A DNA stretch of 40,936 bases from Bacteroidales bacterium. GTDB lineage: Bacteria > Bacteroidota > Bacteroidia > Bacteroidales > UBA932. The DNA is taken from contig JALOCI010000025.1 in assembly GCA_023227835.1 (NCBI GenBank), forward strand, positions 1 to 40,936, in the 5' to 3' direction. The position numbers and the translations under genes are program-made. The notes beneath the pieces are model-generated. The model was not told where the DNA came from and did no database searches. It worked only from the letters and a program-made list of their open reading frames with translations. Each line of letters starts with the position of its first letter. Position 1 is the stretch's first letter. Below, in pieces: positions 15,345-23,654 of this stretch.

Positions 15345-15780
15345 TTATGTGCGCTGATTTGGATTTGTTATCGGAAGCCGCTTTTTATATTGGAGATATA
15401 CCTGATCAGGGAAGTCCATCCTCACTCACTGCATTCGCTCCGGCTGAAAATATCCCTGATCAGGTATATCTCAATTAACTTATAAGCGGCATCAAAGAAT
15501 AAATTGACGATTATTGTTTATGAGACACTATCACATCTTAACAACAAGTCGAAATATGTCTTAAAATTCAAGGAGCAATTGAAGTCATAAAGCCGAAAAA
15601 GACCTTGATTTTTTAGCCGTTTCGCAGCGTGGTTTTCAGGAAAAAGTGCGAGGACCGTTCAACGACCGAAGGGAGGCGTTCCGGAGCACCCTGAAAACCA
15701 GCAAGAAACGGCGTCAAGAAAAATCAGCGTCTTTGAGGTTTATGACTTCAAAGCGACATCGGATGGACTGCCCTGCATAA
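15345..15780 (+). repeat. Palindromic intergenic element, copy R5 (two nested hairpins)
   Basis: The first hairpin (about 15376-15490) has perfect 20-bp arms at 15393-15412 and 15453-15472 (core CCTGATCAGG) and resembles the core-deleted copy R3. The second part (15571-15780) has AGGAGCAATTGAAGTCATAA and the full core; 15625-15738 differs from R1/R2 at two of 114 positions. Together with the array at 15283 it fills the 700-bp gap between the S41 and ECF sigma genes. Confidence 0.85.
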
Positions 15781-15895
15781 CTCAGCAATAAATCAAAACC
15801 GGCTTAAATAACAAGGATAGAATTCGAAAATAACATATAATCTTTGTAATATTATCCTGGATTTTACGACTAATATCAGAAAAAGAAAAAGCAAG

Positions 15896-16378
15896 ATGGA
15901 TATTGACAGGCAAAAGGAGTTCGTTGAGTTGGTCGAGAGTAATAAGGGTATCATTTATAAAGTCTGCCTTTTATACTCTGATGACTCAGAGAGTCACAAT
16001 GACCTCTTTCAGGAGGTGGTTGTTAATCTGTGGAGGGCTTATCCTCGCTTCCGGGGCGAGTGTAAGGTTCAGACATGGATTTACAGGATTGCTCTCAACA
16101 CATGTGTCAGTTTTCTGCGAAAGAGTAAATCAATGCCAGCCACTCTCCCGATCTCGCCTAATATAGAGGCATTTGCCGAAGAACCGGATTTTGCCAGGGT
16201 AAAAGAGCTGTACAAGATGATTGACTCTCTCAATAAAATTGACAAAGCTCTTGTACTACTATATCTGGAGGATAAATCGCACGACGAGATTTCTCAGATT
16301 GTAGGCATTTCCAGATCCAATGTTGCCGTCAGGCTTTTTCGCATCAAAGAGAGGCTGAAGAACATGTCAAACAATTAA
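15896..16378 (+). CDS. ECF-type RNA polymerase sigma factor
   Basis: A 160-aa sigma-70 family protein with only regions 2 and 4, as in ECF sigma factors. Region 2 spans about 10-75 (HNDLFQEVVVNLWRAYPRFR and TWIYRIALNTC). Region 4 spans about 105-157 (LNKIDKALVLLYLEDKSHDE and a helix-turn-helix ISQIVGISRSNVAVRLFRIK). It directs polymerase to a stress or signal regulon. It is followed after 11 nt by two small membrane-protein genes that probably act on it. A near-consensus promoter box (TAATCTTTG, one extra base) lies about 50 nt upstream. Confidence 0.93.
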   Translation: MDIDRQKEFVELVESNKGIIYKVCLLYSDDSESHNDLFQEVVVNLWRAYPRFRGECKVQTWIYRIALNTCVSFLRKSKSMPATLPISPNIEAFAEEPDFARVKELYKMIDSLNKIDKALVLLYLEDKSHDEISQIVGISRSNVAVRLFRIKERLKNMSNN

Positions 16379-16389
16379 ATCGTAAAAAA

Positions 16390-16977
16390 ATGGAACTTGA
16401 AGATATAAAGGCCAATTGGCAGGAAATTTCCAACAAATTGGAAAAATCGGAAGTACTGAATAAAACAATAATTGTAAACCTCGCAAAGAAGAGCGTGAGA
16501 TCAACAAAGGAAAAACTCGAGAGATTTGAATACTTCTTCCTTATTCTCTCCCTTATCTGCATTGCGTTTAATATTATGGGCATAGCTGTCACAGACGGGA
16601 TTGCAATCAAACACGGCTCCCTGTATATTTTCCTCTCTGTGTTTGTCCTTGCTGCCATTTGGCAGGGATACAAGATTCACCTTCTGCACAAAATTGACAA
16701 CGAAAGGTGCACAATGGTCGAGCTGATTGAAAGAACAACGCGGTTCAAATTTCTGACTCAGGCCCGGGTGATTGTGGGGATGACACTTCTTATACCGATT
16801 TTAGCATTGATCATATATCTGCAAAGGGAGATGCTTACAACCGAGATGTTATGGGGAGCGATGATCGGAGGCCTGACCGGTGCTTTAATGGGCCTCAGGG
16901 CTACTGCAAAACACTGGAAAAATATAAACAACCTGCTTGCTGATCTTAAAGAGTTGGGAGAATATGAAAGAGTTTAA
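16390..16977 (+). CDS. Four-helix membrane protein next to ECF sigma, possible anti-sigma partner
   Basis: A 195-aa protein with a soluble N-terminus (MELEDIKANWQEISNKLEKS, a helical start seen in Bacteroidota sigma-linked proteins) and about four membrane segments: near 46-68 (FFLILSLICIAFNIMGIAV), 76-96, 122-143 and 150-170 (GAMIGGLTGALMGL). It begins 11 nt after the sigma gene and overlaps the next gene by 14 nt. It has no FecR domain or zinc-binding anti-sigma motif. The sigma-linked position suggests an anti-sigma or sensor role; the function is inferred from context. Confidence 0.7.
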   Translation: MELEDIKANWQEISNKLEKSEVLNKTIIVNLAKKSVRSTKEKLERFEYFFLILSLICIAFNIMGIAVTDGIAIKHGSLYIFLSVFVLAAIWQGYKIHLLHKIDNERCTMVELIERTTRFKFLTQARVIVGMTLLIPILALIIYLQREMLTTEMLWGAMIGGLTGALMGLRATAKHWKNINNLLADLKELGEYERV

Positions 16978-17206
16978 GAGGCACGACTCATTCCGGAAAG
17001 TCGACAAGGTTATGTCAGTTACATTTTTATCCGGCACACTTGTTTTCGGATTGTCGTCAATCATCCGTGTCTTTCTGATTAAAGACCACAGCTACCCTCC
17101 GGCAATGAATATCTTGCTAATAATAGCCACGATACTTCTACTTATCTCTGCCGGATGGTGTCTTGGAAGGTGGGTGAATCCGTACGGGATTCTTCAGAAG
17201 AAATAA
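16964..17206 (+). CDS. Small two-helix membrane protein, third gene of the ECF sigma operon
   Basis: About 80 aa from ATG 16964 (MKEFKRHDSFRKVDKVMSV), chosen because the start overlaps the preceding stop, which suggests coupled translation. It has two hydrophobic segments (about 16-38 and 48-68, ILLIIATILLLISAGWCLG). A longer reading from 16937 lies inside the upstream gene and is unlikely. Its 3' end overlaps the convergent ybaK gene by 13 bp. No family recognised. Confidence 0.65.
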   Translation: MKEFKRHDSFRKVDKVMSVTFLSGTLVFGLSSIIRVFLIKDHSYPPAMNILLIIATILLLISAGWCLGRWVNPYGILQKK

Positions 17207-17658
17207 ATCTGTGCCACTGCCACCAAATCCTCAGGCGCAAGATAAAGCTGCAGCCCTCGTTTGCCGGCGCTTACATAAATCTTATCGAAATTCTTGCATG
17301 AGTGGTGAATGTATGTCGGAAAATGCTTTTTCATGCCAATCGGGGAACAGGCTCCTCTGATATAACCGGTGACAGAAAGGAGATCCTTCATCGGAATCAG
17401 GTCGCATTTTTTGTTACCTGATACCTTTGCAGCAATTTTAAGATCAAGTTCATCTGCCCCGGGGATCACACAAACGAAATAACCGCTTTTATCGCCTTTG
17501 AGGACAAGCGTCTTGAATACCTTCTCCACAGGCTCTCCGAGCTGCTCTGCAACATGTACGGCACTAAGATCCTCCTCGTCTACCTCATAAGGGATCAATT
17601 CATATTCAATTCCTGCCTTGTCAAGAAGTCTGGCAGCATTTGTCTTCTCAATTTTCAT
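17194..17658 (-). CDS. ybaK: YbaK/EbsC-type Cys-tRNA(Pro) deacylase
   Basis: A 154-aa aminoacyl-tRNA editing protein of standard length. Signature parts are NAARLLDKAGIEYELIPYEV, VEKVFKTLVLKGD, VCVIPGADELDLKIAAKVSG and GYIRGACSPIG, matching the YbaK fold that hydrolyses Cys wrongly attached to tRNA-Pro. It starts 11 nt inside the end of the cyclase gene, so the two are co-translated. The last codons (VAQIYFF) overlap a 14-bp match to a dispersed repeat end (AAATCTGTGCCACT) seen also at 28490, and overlap the convergent gene. Confidence 0.92.
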   Translation of the reverse strand: MKIEKTNAARLLDKAGIEYELIPYEVDEEDLSAVHVAEQLGEPVEKVFKTLVLKGDKSGYFVCVIPGADELDLKIAAKVSGNKKCDLIPMKDLLSVTGYIRGACSPIGMKKHFPTYIHHSCKNFDKIYVSAGKRGLQLYLAPEDLVAVAQIYFF

Positions 17659-18298
17659 GATTTTTCACCATAGCCACAGCCCTTGCAGGTGATCCGTCAC
17701 TATCCTTGATTTTCAGAGGCAGACAAATGAATGTAAAAATTTTACCCATCAATTTATCAAGGTTGCAAAGGTTCTCAATTATGATCATATTGCTGCCGAG
17801 AAACAATTTGTGATTAGTCAACTCCTGTGCTGAGACCGAATCTGCAGAGATTGAATCAAACCCCACACCTTTAAGTCTGTGTTGAGTGAGCCATATTGTG
17901 GCTTCATGAGTCAATACAGGAAAGCCTTTGAAATAATCCTCCGTACCCCATTTTGATGCCCATCCCGAATAAAAAAGAAGAAAATCGACTTGTGTCAGTT
18001 CCTCCTCATACTTTGCAATAAAAACCTCGTCTATAACACCTCCCGGACAACAGCTCACATCTACCACCATGGCGTCTCCTACGAACTTATCAGCCTCGAA
18101 CTTGTCAAGGGATTTTTTACCTGCCAGCACATGAGACGGAGCATCGATATGGGTTCCCGTATGGGAATAAAAGGTTATGAGTTTTTCTGCAAAGCCCTCC
18201 CATTCAACGCTTGTGGCCTGAAGGATAAGTGGCTGGCCTGTACCTGGATAGACAGGCATATCAGATGATATTGTCTGAGTAAGGTCAATAATCTTCAT
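17648..18298 (-). CDS. Cyclase-family metal hydrolase (kynurenine formamidase-like)
   Basis: A 216-aa protein with the family metal-binding motif HTGTHIDAPSH (H46, H50, D52, H56; pattern HxGTHxDxPxH) and an early DLTQTISSDMPVYPGTG. Members hydrolyse N-formylkynurenine or related amides and esters. No tryptophan-degradation genes are nearby, so the substrate is open. It begins 8 nt after the STAS gene and overlaps ybaK by 11 nt, so it lies in the middle of a short operon. Confidence 0.88.
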   Translation of the reverse strand: MKIIDLTQTISSDMPVYPGTGQPLILQATSVEWEGFAEKLITFYSHTGTHIDAPSHVLAGKKSLDKFEADKFVGDAMVVDVSCCPGGVIDEVFIAKYEEELTQVDFLLFYSGWASKWGTEDYFKGFPVLTHEATIWLTQHRLKGVGFDSISADSVSAQELTNHKLFLGSNMIIIENLCNLDKLMGKIFTFICLPLKIKDSDGSPARAVAMVKNHEN

Positions 18299-18306
18299 CG
18301 GTATCT

Positions 18307-18633
18307 CTATTTTCTGGCAGAAGCCTGGTCCGGAAAAATCTCAAATATTTTGCTGAACCCGGAGATGTCAAAAATCTCCTTTATTGAGTTCTGCATACTG
18401 AAGAGTTTGAACTTGCCGCCCGAAGCCATCATCTTCTTCTGAATAACAAGAAAGACTCTCAAACCCGAGCTGCTTATGTAGTTCAAATCAGAGCAATCCA
18501 TAAGAATCGTCTTAATCTCGTCTGATATAGCTTCATTAACCGAGTTTTCAAATTCCCCGTAATTTGTAGTATCCACCCTTCCCTCGATTTTTAACAGTAC
18601 TTCACTACCGTTTTTCTCTGCTGTAAGTTTCAT
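18307..18633 (-). CDS. STAS-domain anti-sigma factor antagonist
   Basis: A 108-aa single STAS domain: IEGRVDTTNYGEFENSV, ILMDCSDLNYISSSGLRVFL and KLFSMQNSIKEIFDISGF. The YISSSGLR stretch aligns with the phosphorylated Ser loop of SpoIIAA/RsbV (candidate phosphosite S55). A partner anti-sigma kinase is not in the window, so the protein is an orphan here. A TATATTTG promoter box lies 20 nt upstream. Confidence 0.9.
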   Translation of the reverse strand: MKLTAEKNGSEVLLKIEGRVDTTNYGEFENSVNEAISDEIKTILMDCSDLNYISSSGLRVFLVIQKKMMASGGKFKLFSMQNSIKEIFDISGFSKIFEIFPDQASARK

Positions 18634-18652
18634 GTCAGTATAATATTTTATA

Positions 18653-18660
18653 CAAATATA
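18653..18660 (-). promoter_or_regulatory. Bacteroidota -7 promoter box for STAS-cyclase-ybaK
   Basis: TATATTTG on the minus strand, exact TAnnTTTG match, 20 nt before the STAS ATG and just after the 992-aa gene's stop. Confidence 0.6.
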
Positions 18661-18673
18661 TTTATAAATTCAA

Positions 18674-21652
18674 TCAATCACCCAGTAACTTCAAAGATAA
18701 CATAATCTGATCTTTTCCGGCACATCCCTGTTCAAATCTTCTCGCATAGCCGACAGACCAGGTGGTTTTAAGATACGAAAATGCAACTATCTGGACATCA
18801 AGTTGCGCCCCTATATTGAAAAGATGCCTTATTTTATCACTCTTGTCAAAGTCTGTCATTAGGTGCGTGGTAAAGAGGGACGATTTTATGAATGTAGGGT
18901 AAAGCCATGTGGCTCCGACATTATTAAGGCGGACAGGACGCAGGTTCAGTTCTCCCATTGTCTTTACATAATTGTATGCCGGGACCTCGTCAATCTCCGC
19001 TCCCGGAAATGCAAGTACATTCCGGTATTGCTCAGATGGTTGCCAATCCACATAGTTATTCCTGAATCCGCCGAAATAAAAATGAGAAAGCCCTGATGTA
19101 CGGTTCCCGAATGAGAGCCCTACACTATTGCGGATCCAAAAACTTGAATTACGGATTAAAGGTATCAGGAATCCGACATCCTGACTTGATACAAGTGAAG
19201 GATAAAATTTCTTTTGTGCAAGATATTGAGTGGAACTTATCTCCCATTTGTAACCCTTCTCATCCATCACACCCCCGAGGCTCTTCCTGAACTTTGATAT
19301 ACCCCAGGAGAGTGTGGCAGCCTGCATGCTTCGTATTTGAGTGCCGACATTCTGATATTGAGGCAACACCTCAAGGTCTCCGTATGTATGCACACCAAAG
19401 CTGTACCAGCTTTTCCCTGGGGTTTTAAGAGAGCTCTCCTTTTTATAATCCAAACCTAAAGAGTATCCGGCACGGCTTCGCCTTGTAGGTCCGAAAATGT
19501 CGTAAAAGTGAGTTTTGTTATAATTTGCTGTAAGTTGCCAGTTCCAATACTTCCACTCAAGCATTGCGTGTATCTTCTGCTTGGTTTCATAATTGCTCCA
19601 CGGTGAAACGGCTATAAAAATATCCAGGTTACTTAGTGCTATAGGATCTCTCCAGTTCAAACGATAACCTGCCGCAATTGTCTCCTTGTACCCTCCAATA
19701 TCAGGATATGCAGCTGCAAGTCTCATCTCTTTCAGTGGAGAATAGGTGCCTTCCACGGCGTTGGCTGTATCACCGTCAATGCCGGAAGCGGGAGGCAATG
19801 ACCATTTCTTGACAACAGGATATTTTTCATGGATGCTGTTTCCCAGAAAGGAGATTGCATTTGCATCATCAATGACCTTTGTCGGTATTATCCCCGGAAC
19901 CATGCCGTCCCTGTGAAATTTGAGAACAATAAGGGAATCCCTGTTGAGTTGTACAGGCATAAACATTCCTGTCTCGGTGTTTGAGAGCAGCTCAAAATTT
20001 TTGTCTGCCAGGTTAATGCGCCAAATATTAGAGACTCCTGTATAATATGATGTTCCGATAACAGAGCTGTCGTTATCGGCAAATTTAAACTGACATAATG
20101 TGTTATCATTCATTGAGTAGAGAGTGTCCAGGATAGGGTTACCCTTTTCCAACTCTTTCAAATCTATTATTACCAGAGACTGTTCACCCCTCACACCTGA
20201 CAAAGAGGCAACCATTTTATCTCCGCTTCCGGAAATGTCAAGATCAAAAAGAGCCTTTCCGAATGGGGCCGTGTACATAGGCACTACCTGGTTGTACGGC
20301 TCGGGAATCCTGACAAGGACAGAGTACCCGTTGTCATGTTTTATCCCCCAGATGCTCTTGTCAACCCTGTTGAACACAAGCTCTCCGGTTCTTGTCATCT
20401 CCTTCAGGGTTCTTTTCCTGCCTGTTTTAACATCTATCTCAACTAGACTTCTGTACTTGGAATTTCTCTCTGTTATAAAAACCCTCTCCCCTTTAGAATC
20501 GTATGCAAGGTGGGTTGTGTAATACAGCTCCGGAGAGTCCAGAACTGCCAGTTTCCTGATTTTTCCCGAATAACGGTCTATCTCGACAACCTGCGATATG
20601 GCTCCCGGATGGTTTACAGCCGCATAAATTTTCCCTGTTGAGTCGTTATATGCGAACCTTGAGACACCACCGAGGGGTTTTGAGGTAACCGGTCTGAATT
20701 CTGTAAGAGAAAACTGTTTAATTGTCTCAATATTATGTTTTTGAAAGTCATTTTCCCATTTGCGCCACTCATCCCATACACTTCTGACTGTTTTTCCGTA
20801 CACTTTTTTGAACTGTCCTGCATAGAATGCCTTGCTGTCATCACTCCTTTTATAGAATTGCAGGAGTCTATCTATTCCGTATTGGTCGGCAAGATATGAG
20901 ACAAAACGTGTTCCGTAGAGGTATGAGTTTGCTCCGACCTGAAAATCTATTGTAGTACCTTCGGTTTCAAGTCCGACAAGAGAGTATAGCGGTTCTCTCT
21001 CATTTATTATACTGCGGAAATACATCTCGTCATAATTGCCCATGGCTCTTCCAAGCCCCCCGGACATCCATGTCTCCATGAAACAAGCAATGCCCTCGTG
21101 ATACCATCTCGGTGAGTACCACCTCGGTGTGGTAAGGTAACTCCACAAGGCAGAAAGAGGAATCTCCTCAGATCTTCTGATCTTTCCCATCATCAGTCTT
21201 CTGAAAAAGAGATCCCGCTGGTTTGGATTATCAGCCATAACGACATGTGTAAGCTCATGGTTGAAGAGCCATTGAAATCTCTCGCTGGAAGGAATTATGC
21301 TGAATGCAAAGCTGTAGGGCTCAATTCCAAGCTGTACTTGGTTAAAAGGCAGTACCAGCGCACCTCCGTGCCCCATATCCTGAAAATCGTTCAGTATGAC
21401 ATAAGTCGTGGTATCCTTGTAATTCCACAATTGAGAGTGGAATCTCATAGCATTGCGATATGTCTGCGAGACATGAGGGACAAGATATGAATACCTCTTT
21501 CCGAAATATATCAGGTCAAGGTTATCAATCCTGTGATGCAGTATTGTCTGAGCTTGCAATCCTCCGGGGGACAAAAACAGAACGAAAGGCAGCAGTACAA
21601 GAAGAGAAAATTTCTTCAAAATATTGAGGGATTTGATGATTAGATAAAACAA
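18674..21652 (-). CDS. Exported 992-aa gluzincin-like metallopeptidase with propeller and beta-barrel-like C-terminus
   Basis: Signal peptide (FSLLVLLPFVLFLSPGGLQAQ). Residues about 35-310 form a peptidase-MA-like zinc domain with HELTH (H132, E133, H136) and a downstream PRWYHEGIACFME whose E186 fits the third ligand of a gluzincin. Residues about 320-600 carry TolB-like propeller repeats (FAYNDSTGKIYAA, LAYDSKGERVFITER, DISGSGDKMVASLSG). The last ~330 residues alternate aromatic beta strands (FRKSLGGVMDEKGYKWEIS, YARRFEQGC) and look like an outer-membrane barrel. It is probably an outer-membrane or periplasmic protease. It overlaps the preceding 325-aa gene by 13 nt. Specificity unknown. 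Confidence 0.8.
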   Translation of the reverse strand: MFYLIIKSLNILKKFSLLVLLPFVLFLSPGGLQAQTILHHRIDNLDLIYFGKRYSYLVPHVSQTYRNAMRFHSQLWNYKDTTTYVILNDFQDMGHGGALVLPFNQVQLGIEPYSFAFSIIPSSERFQWLFNHELTHVVMADNPNQRDLFFRRLMMGKIRRSEEIPLSALWSYLTTPRWYSPRWYHEGIACFMETWMSGGLGRAMGNYDEMYFRSIINEREPLYSLVGLETEGTTIDFQVGANSYLYGTRFVSYLADQYGIDRLLQFYKRSDDSKAFYAGQFKKVYGKTVRSVWDEWRKWENDFQKHNIETIKQFSLTEFRPVTSKPLGGVSRFAYNDSTGKIYAAVNHPGAISQVVEIDRYSGKIRKLAVLDSPELYYTTHLAYDSKGERVFITERNSKYRSLVEIDVKTGRKRTLKEMTRTGELVFNRVDKSIWGIKHDNGYSVLVRIPEPYNQVVPMYTAPFGKALFDLDISGSGDKMVASLSGVRGEQSLVIIDLKELEKGNPILDTLYSMNDNTLCQFKFADNDSSVIGTSYYTGVSNIWRINLADKNFELLSNTETGMFMPVQLNRDSLIVLKFHRDGMVPGIIPTKVIDDANAISFLGNSIHEKYPVVKKWSLPPASGIDGDTANAVEGTYSPLKEMRLAAAYPDIGGYKETIAAGYRLNWRDPIALSNLDIFIAVSPWSNYETKQKIHAMLEWKYWNWQLTANYNKTHFYDIFGPTRRSRAGYSLGLDYKKESSLKTPGKSWYSFGVHTYGDLEVLPQYQNVGTQIRSMQAATLSWGISKFRKSLGGVMDEKGYKWEISSTQYLAQKKFYPSLVSSQDVGFLIPLIRNSSFWIRNSVGLSFGNRTSGLSHFYFGGFRNNYVDWQPSEQYRNVLAFPGAEIDEVPAYNYVKTMGELNLRPVRLNNVGATWLYPTFIKSSLFTTHLMTDFDKSDKIRHLFNIGAQLDVQIVAFSYLKTTWSVGYARRFEQGCAGKDQIMLSLKLLGD

Positions 21653-22617
21653 GCCCCCAGGCTCTCCATATCATTAACAAGACCCAATGATTCATTATCC
21701 CATAAACAGTTTCCCAATTTTTCGGCATCCCATGAACCGAGATTTTCAAGATCTTTCACAGCCATATCAGACACACTGTTCAAAAAAGAGTTCAAGCCAT
21801 TTGCATCGAGATATATTAATCCCAGCTTTTCAGAATCCATTACTATGCCTAATTTTTCAGAATCTATAAGCTCTATTCCTTTCAGACTCTCAACATCTTT
21901 CTTCACACTTGCCTCAATATCAGTCTTTACATCTGACGGGGCATCTACGCAGAACATTTGTGTCTTGTCAAAGTATTTAATCAAAGGTTTGTCTCTGAAT
22001 ACTATTGCAGTACCAATCTGATTCCTTAACAATAAATCATGAGCAATGGCAAGGTTCTTCACATCGGATTGTCCATTTTTTAAATAGCTTTCCAAATAAG
22101 CGATAAGCTCCACTACCGATTTATTGCCATACTCAATTTGGGCTATTACCTCCCTTGATCTGTTGATTGTATATCTGAGAAGAGCAGGATTAACATCTTT
22201 CGGAGTATAACATGCCGCAACAGTTAACAGAAAATTCTGTTTTGCTGTTTCTAGAAAATCCCTGTATTTCCCGACTTCTGATATACTGACAGCATTGCTC
22301 TCTTTAAATTTTCCGTCTTTTTCTATCTCAGTCAATGCCTGTTTTATTGTCTCCGAGAGTCTTACAGCCTTTACATACTGAAGATTCATATACTTCTCAA
22401 TGTTTTTTGCCATAACTGTATCCGACAAAATCTGATCTTTCAGTTTTATATCAGCCTCAGATGCCTTTGCATTACGGTAACTCTTCACCTTCCCGATTGT
22501 ACCTTGCAGATCATCACTGTTCATTACTGGATATTCCACAGATATACCGATAAGAAACCCAATAACTAAAGCCATCAAAACGGCAATCGGCCATAATAAA
22601 TTCTTCTTAGTCTTCAT
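21640..22617 (-). CDS. Membrane-anchored protein with C-terminal DxExLG tandem repeats
   Basis: A 325-aa protein. An N-terminal anchor helix spans about residues 8-28 (LLWPIAVLMALVIGFLIGIS). A mainly helical extracytoplasmic middle follows. The last ~70 residues contain six copies of D-x-E-x-L-G (DSEKLG twice, DLENLG, DAEKLG, DNESLG, DMESLG) plus a degenerate one (DANGLN), the protein ending DMESLGACFI. I recognise no family. It lies 6 nt after the PrsW-like protease gene and overlaps the metallopeptidase gene by 13 nt, so the three form one unit; it could be the target or partner of one of these proteases (inference). Confidence 0.7.
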   Translation of the reverse strand: MKTKKNLLWPIAVLMALVIGFLIGISVEYPVMNSDDLQGTIGKVKSYRNAKASEADIKLKDQILSDTVMAKNIEKYMNLQYVKAVRLSETIKQALTEIEKDGKFKESNAVSISEVGKYRDFLETAKQNFLLTVAACYTPKDVNPALLRYTINRSREVIAQIEYGNKSVVELIAYLESYLKNGQSDVKNLAIAHDLLLRNQIGTAIVFRDKPLIKYFDKTQMFCVDAPSDVKTDIEASVKKDVESLKGIELIDSEKLGIVMDSEKLGLIYLDANGLNSFLNSVSDMAVKDLENLGSWDAEKLGNCLWDNESLGLVNDMESLGACFI

Positions 22618-22623
22618 AGTTTT

Positions 22624-23577
22624 TTATTTTAACAAGTTAAGTTTCCACAAATCTCTGTAATTTAAACTCATAAGAGGAGCAAGAGTGAGCTCTCCCACCT
22701 TTCCTATGCTCTTCCTGAGAGCCTTAAGCTCAGCCAGCTTTTCATCGATATCTTCCTCGATAATTACTGGAAAATCATTTTCCCGCAACATCAGGTTCCT
22801 TTTGGCTTTTATGGAGAGTTCCAGATAAAGCCTTATATAACAATACATGTCCAATATACTCTCAGACGAAAAGTTTGTCTTAAGCGTACCGAGATACTGT
22901 CCGGCACGCGTTGAAAGCATCTCTCCCCTGTTTATCATGTTGAGCAAGTCGATTTCAGTACTGAACTCCATTTCAAGCCAGTTATGAAGTTTTTTTTCTG
23001 AATATCTGAAAATCAAAACAAATATGACTGATAGAATAATAATGATGCCCAAAGTCTGCAAAACCGGATTTATATAGAAATGGTTAAAAGCATAATGAAT
23101 TAGAAAGGCTGCTGCAAAAGCTGAAACAATATAAAGACCGCCTCTTTTTTCAACACTTTTACTGAAAATAACAAGCATTCCAATTATAGCCGTACACCCT
23201 CCATGCATTACGGCTGTACCGAATCCCCTTACAATCCAGGTAAGTATAGAGGCTTCAGGCATTGCATAAAAATATACCAGATTCTCAACAAGAGCAAAAC
23301 CTGCTCCGGATGCAAATCCATATATGGCAGCATCCACAGTGAATCCCACCTTGTTTCGTTTTATAAGATAAAGTACAAAAACAGATTTTAGCACCTCCTC
23401 AATTAAAGGCGCTGCAACAGGATTAGAAACTTTTATAAAGTATAAGAACAGGGCAGCAGATATTCCCCAAACTATGGATAATAACAGAAAACTCTTGAAT
23501 ACCAGCTTAAAGCTGTCCAAAACGAACAAAAAAGAGAGAAAGACTAATACCGGTATTACGCTAAACAGAATTCCCAT
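22624..23577 (-). CDS. PrsW-family intramembrane metalloprotease
   Basis: A 317-aa protein with about seven membrane helices. The PrsW/CAAX-protease-like motifs are present: APLIEEVLKS (E60-E61), GFALVENLVYF (E98-N99) and GTAVMHGGCTA (H125). In Bacillus, PrsW cuts an anti-sigma factor within the membrane. The C-terminal ~115 residues (from SEKKLHNWLEMEFS) are a cytoplasmic helical extension. The next gene, 6 nt downstream, encodes a single-pass membrane protein, a plausible but unproven substrate. A near-consensus TATATTTA box lies just upstream. Confidence 0.88.
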   Translation of the reverse strand: MGILFSVIPVLVFLSFLFVLDSFKLVFKSFLLLSIVWGISAALFLYFIKVSNPVAAPLIEEVLKSVFVLYLIKRNKVGFTVDAAIYGFASGAGFALVENLVYFYAMPEASILTWIVRGFGTAVMHGGCTAIIGMLVIFSKSVEKRGGLYIVSAFAAAFLIHYAFNHFYINPVLQTLGIIIILSVIFVLIFRYSEKKLHNWLEMEFSTEIDLLNMINRGEMLSTRAGQYLGTLKTNFSSESILDMYCYIRLYLELSIKAKRNLMLRENDFPVIIEEDIDEKLAELKALRKSIGKVGELTLAPLMSLNYRDLWKLNLLK

Positions 23578-23654
23578 AGTTTTATATTACACTATAAATA
23601 TAGGGATTATCTGCAGGATTTCAAGTCCGCACTTACGATTTGTTAAAAAAATTG

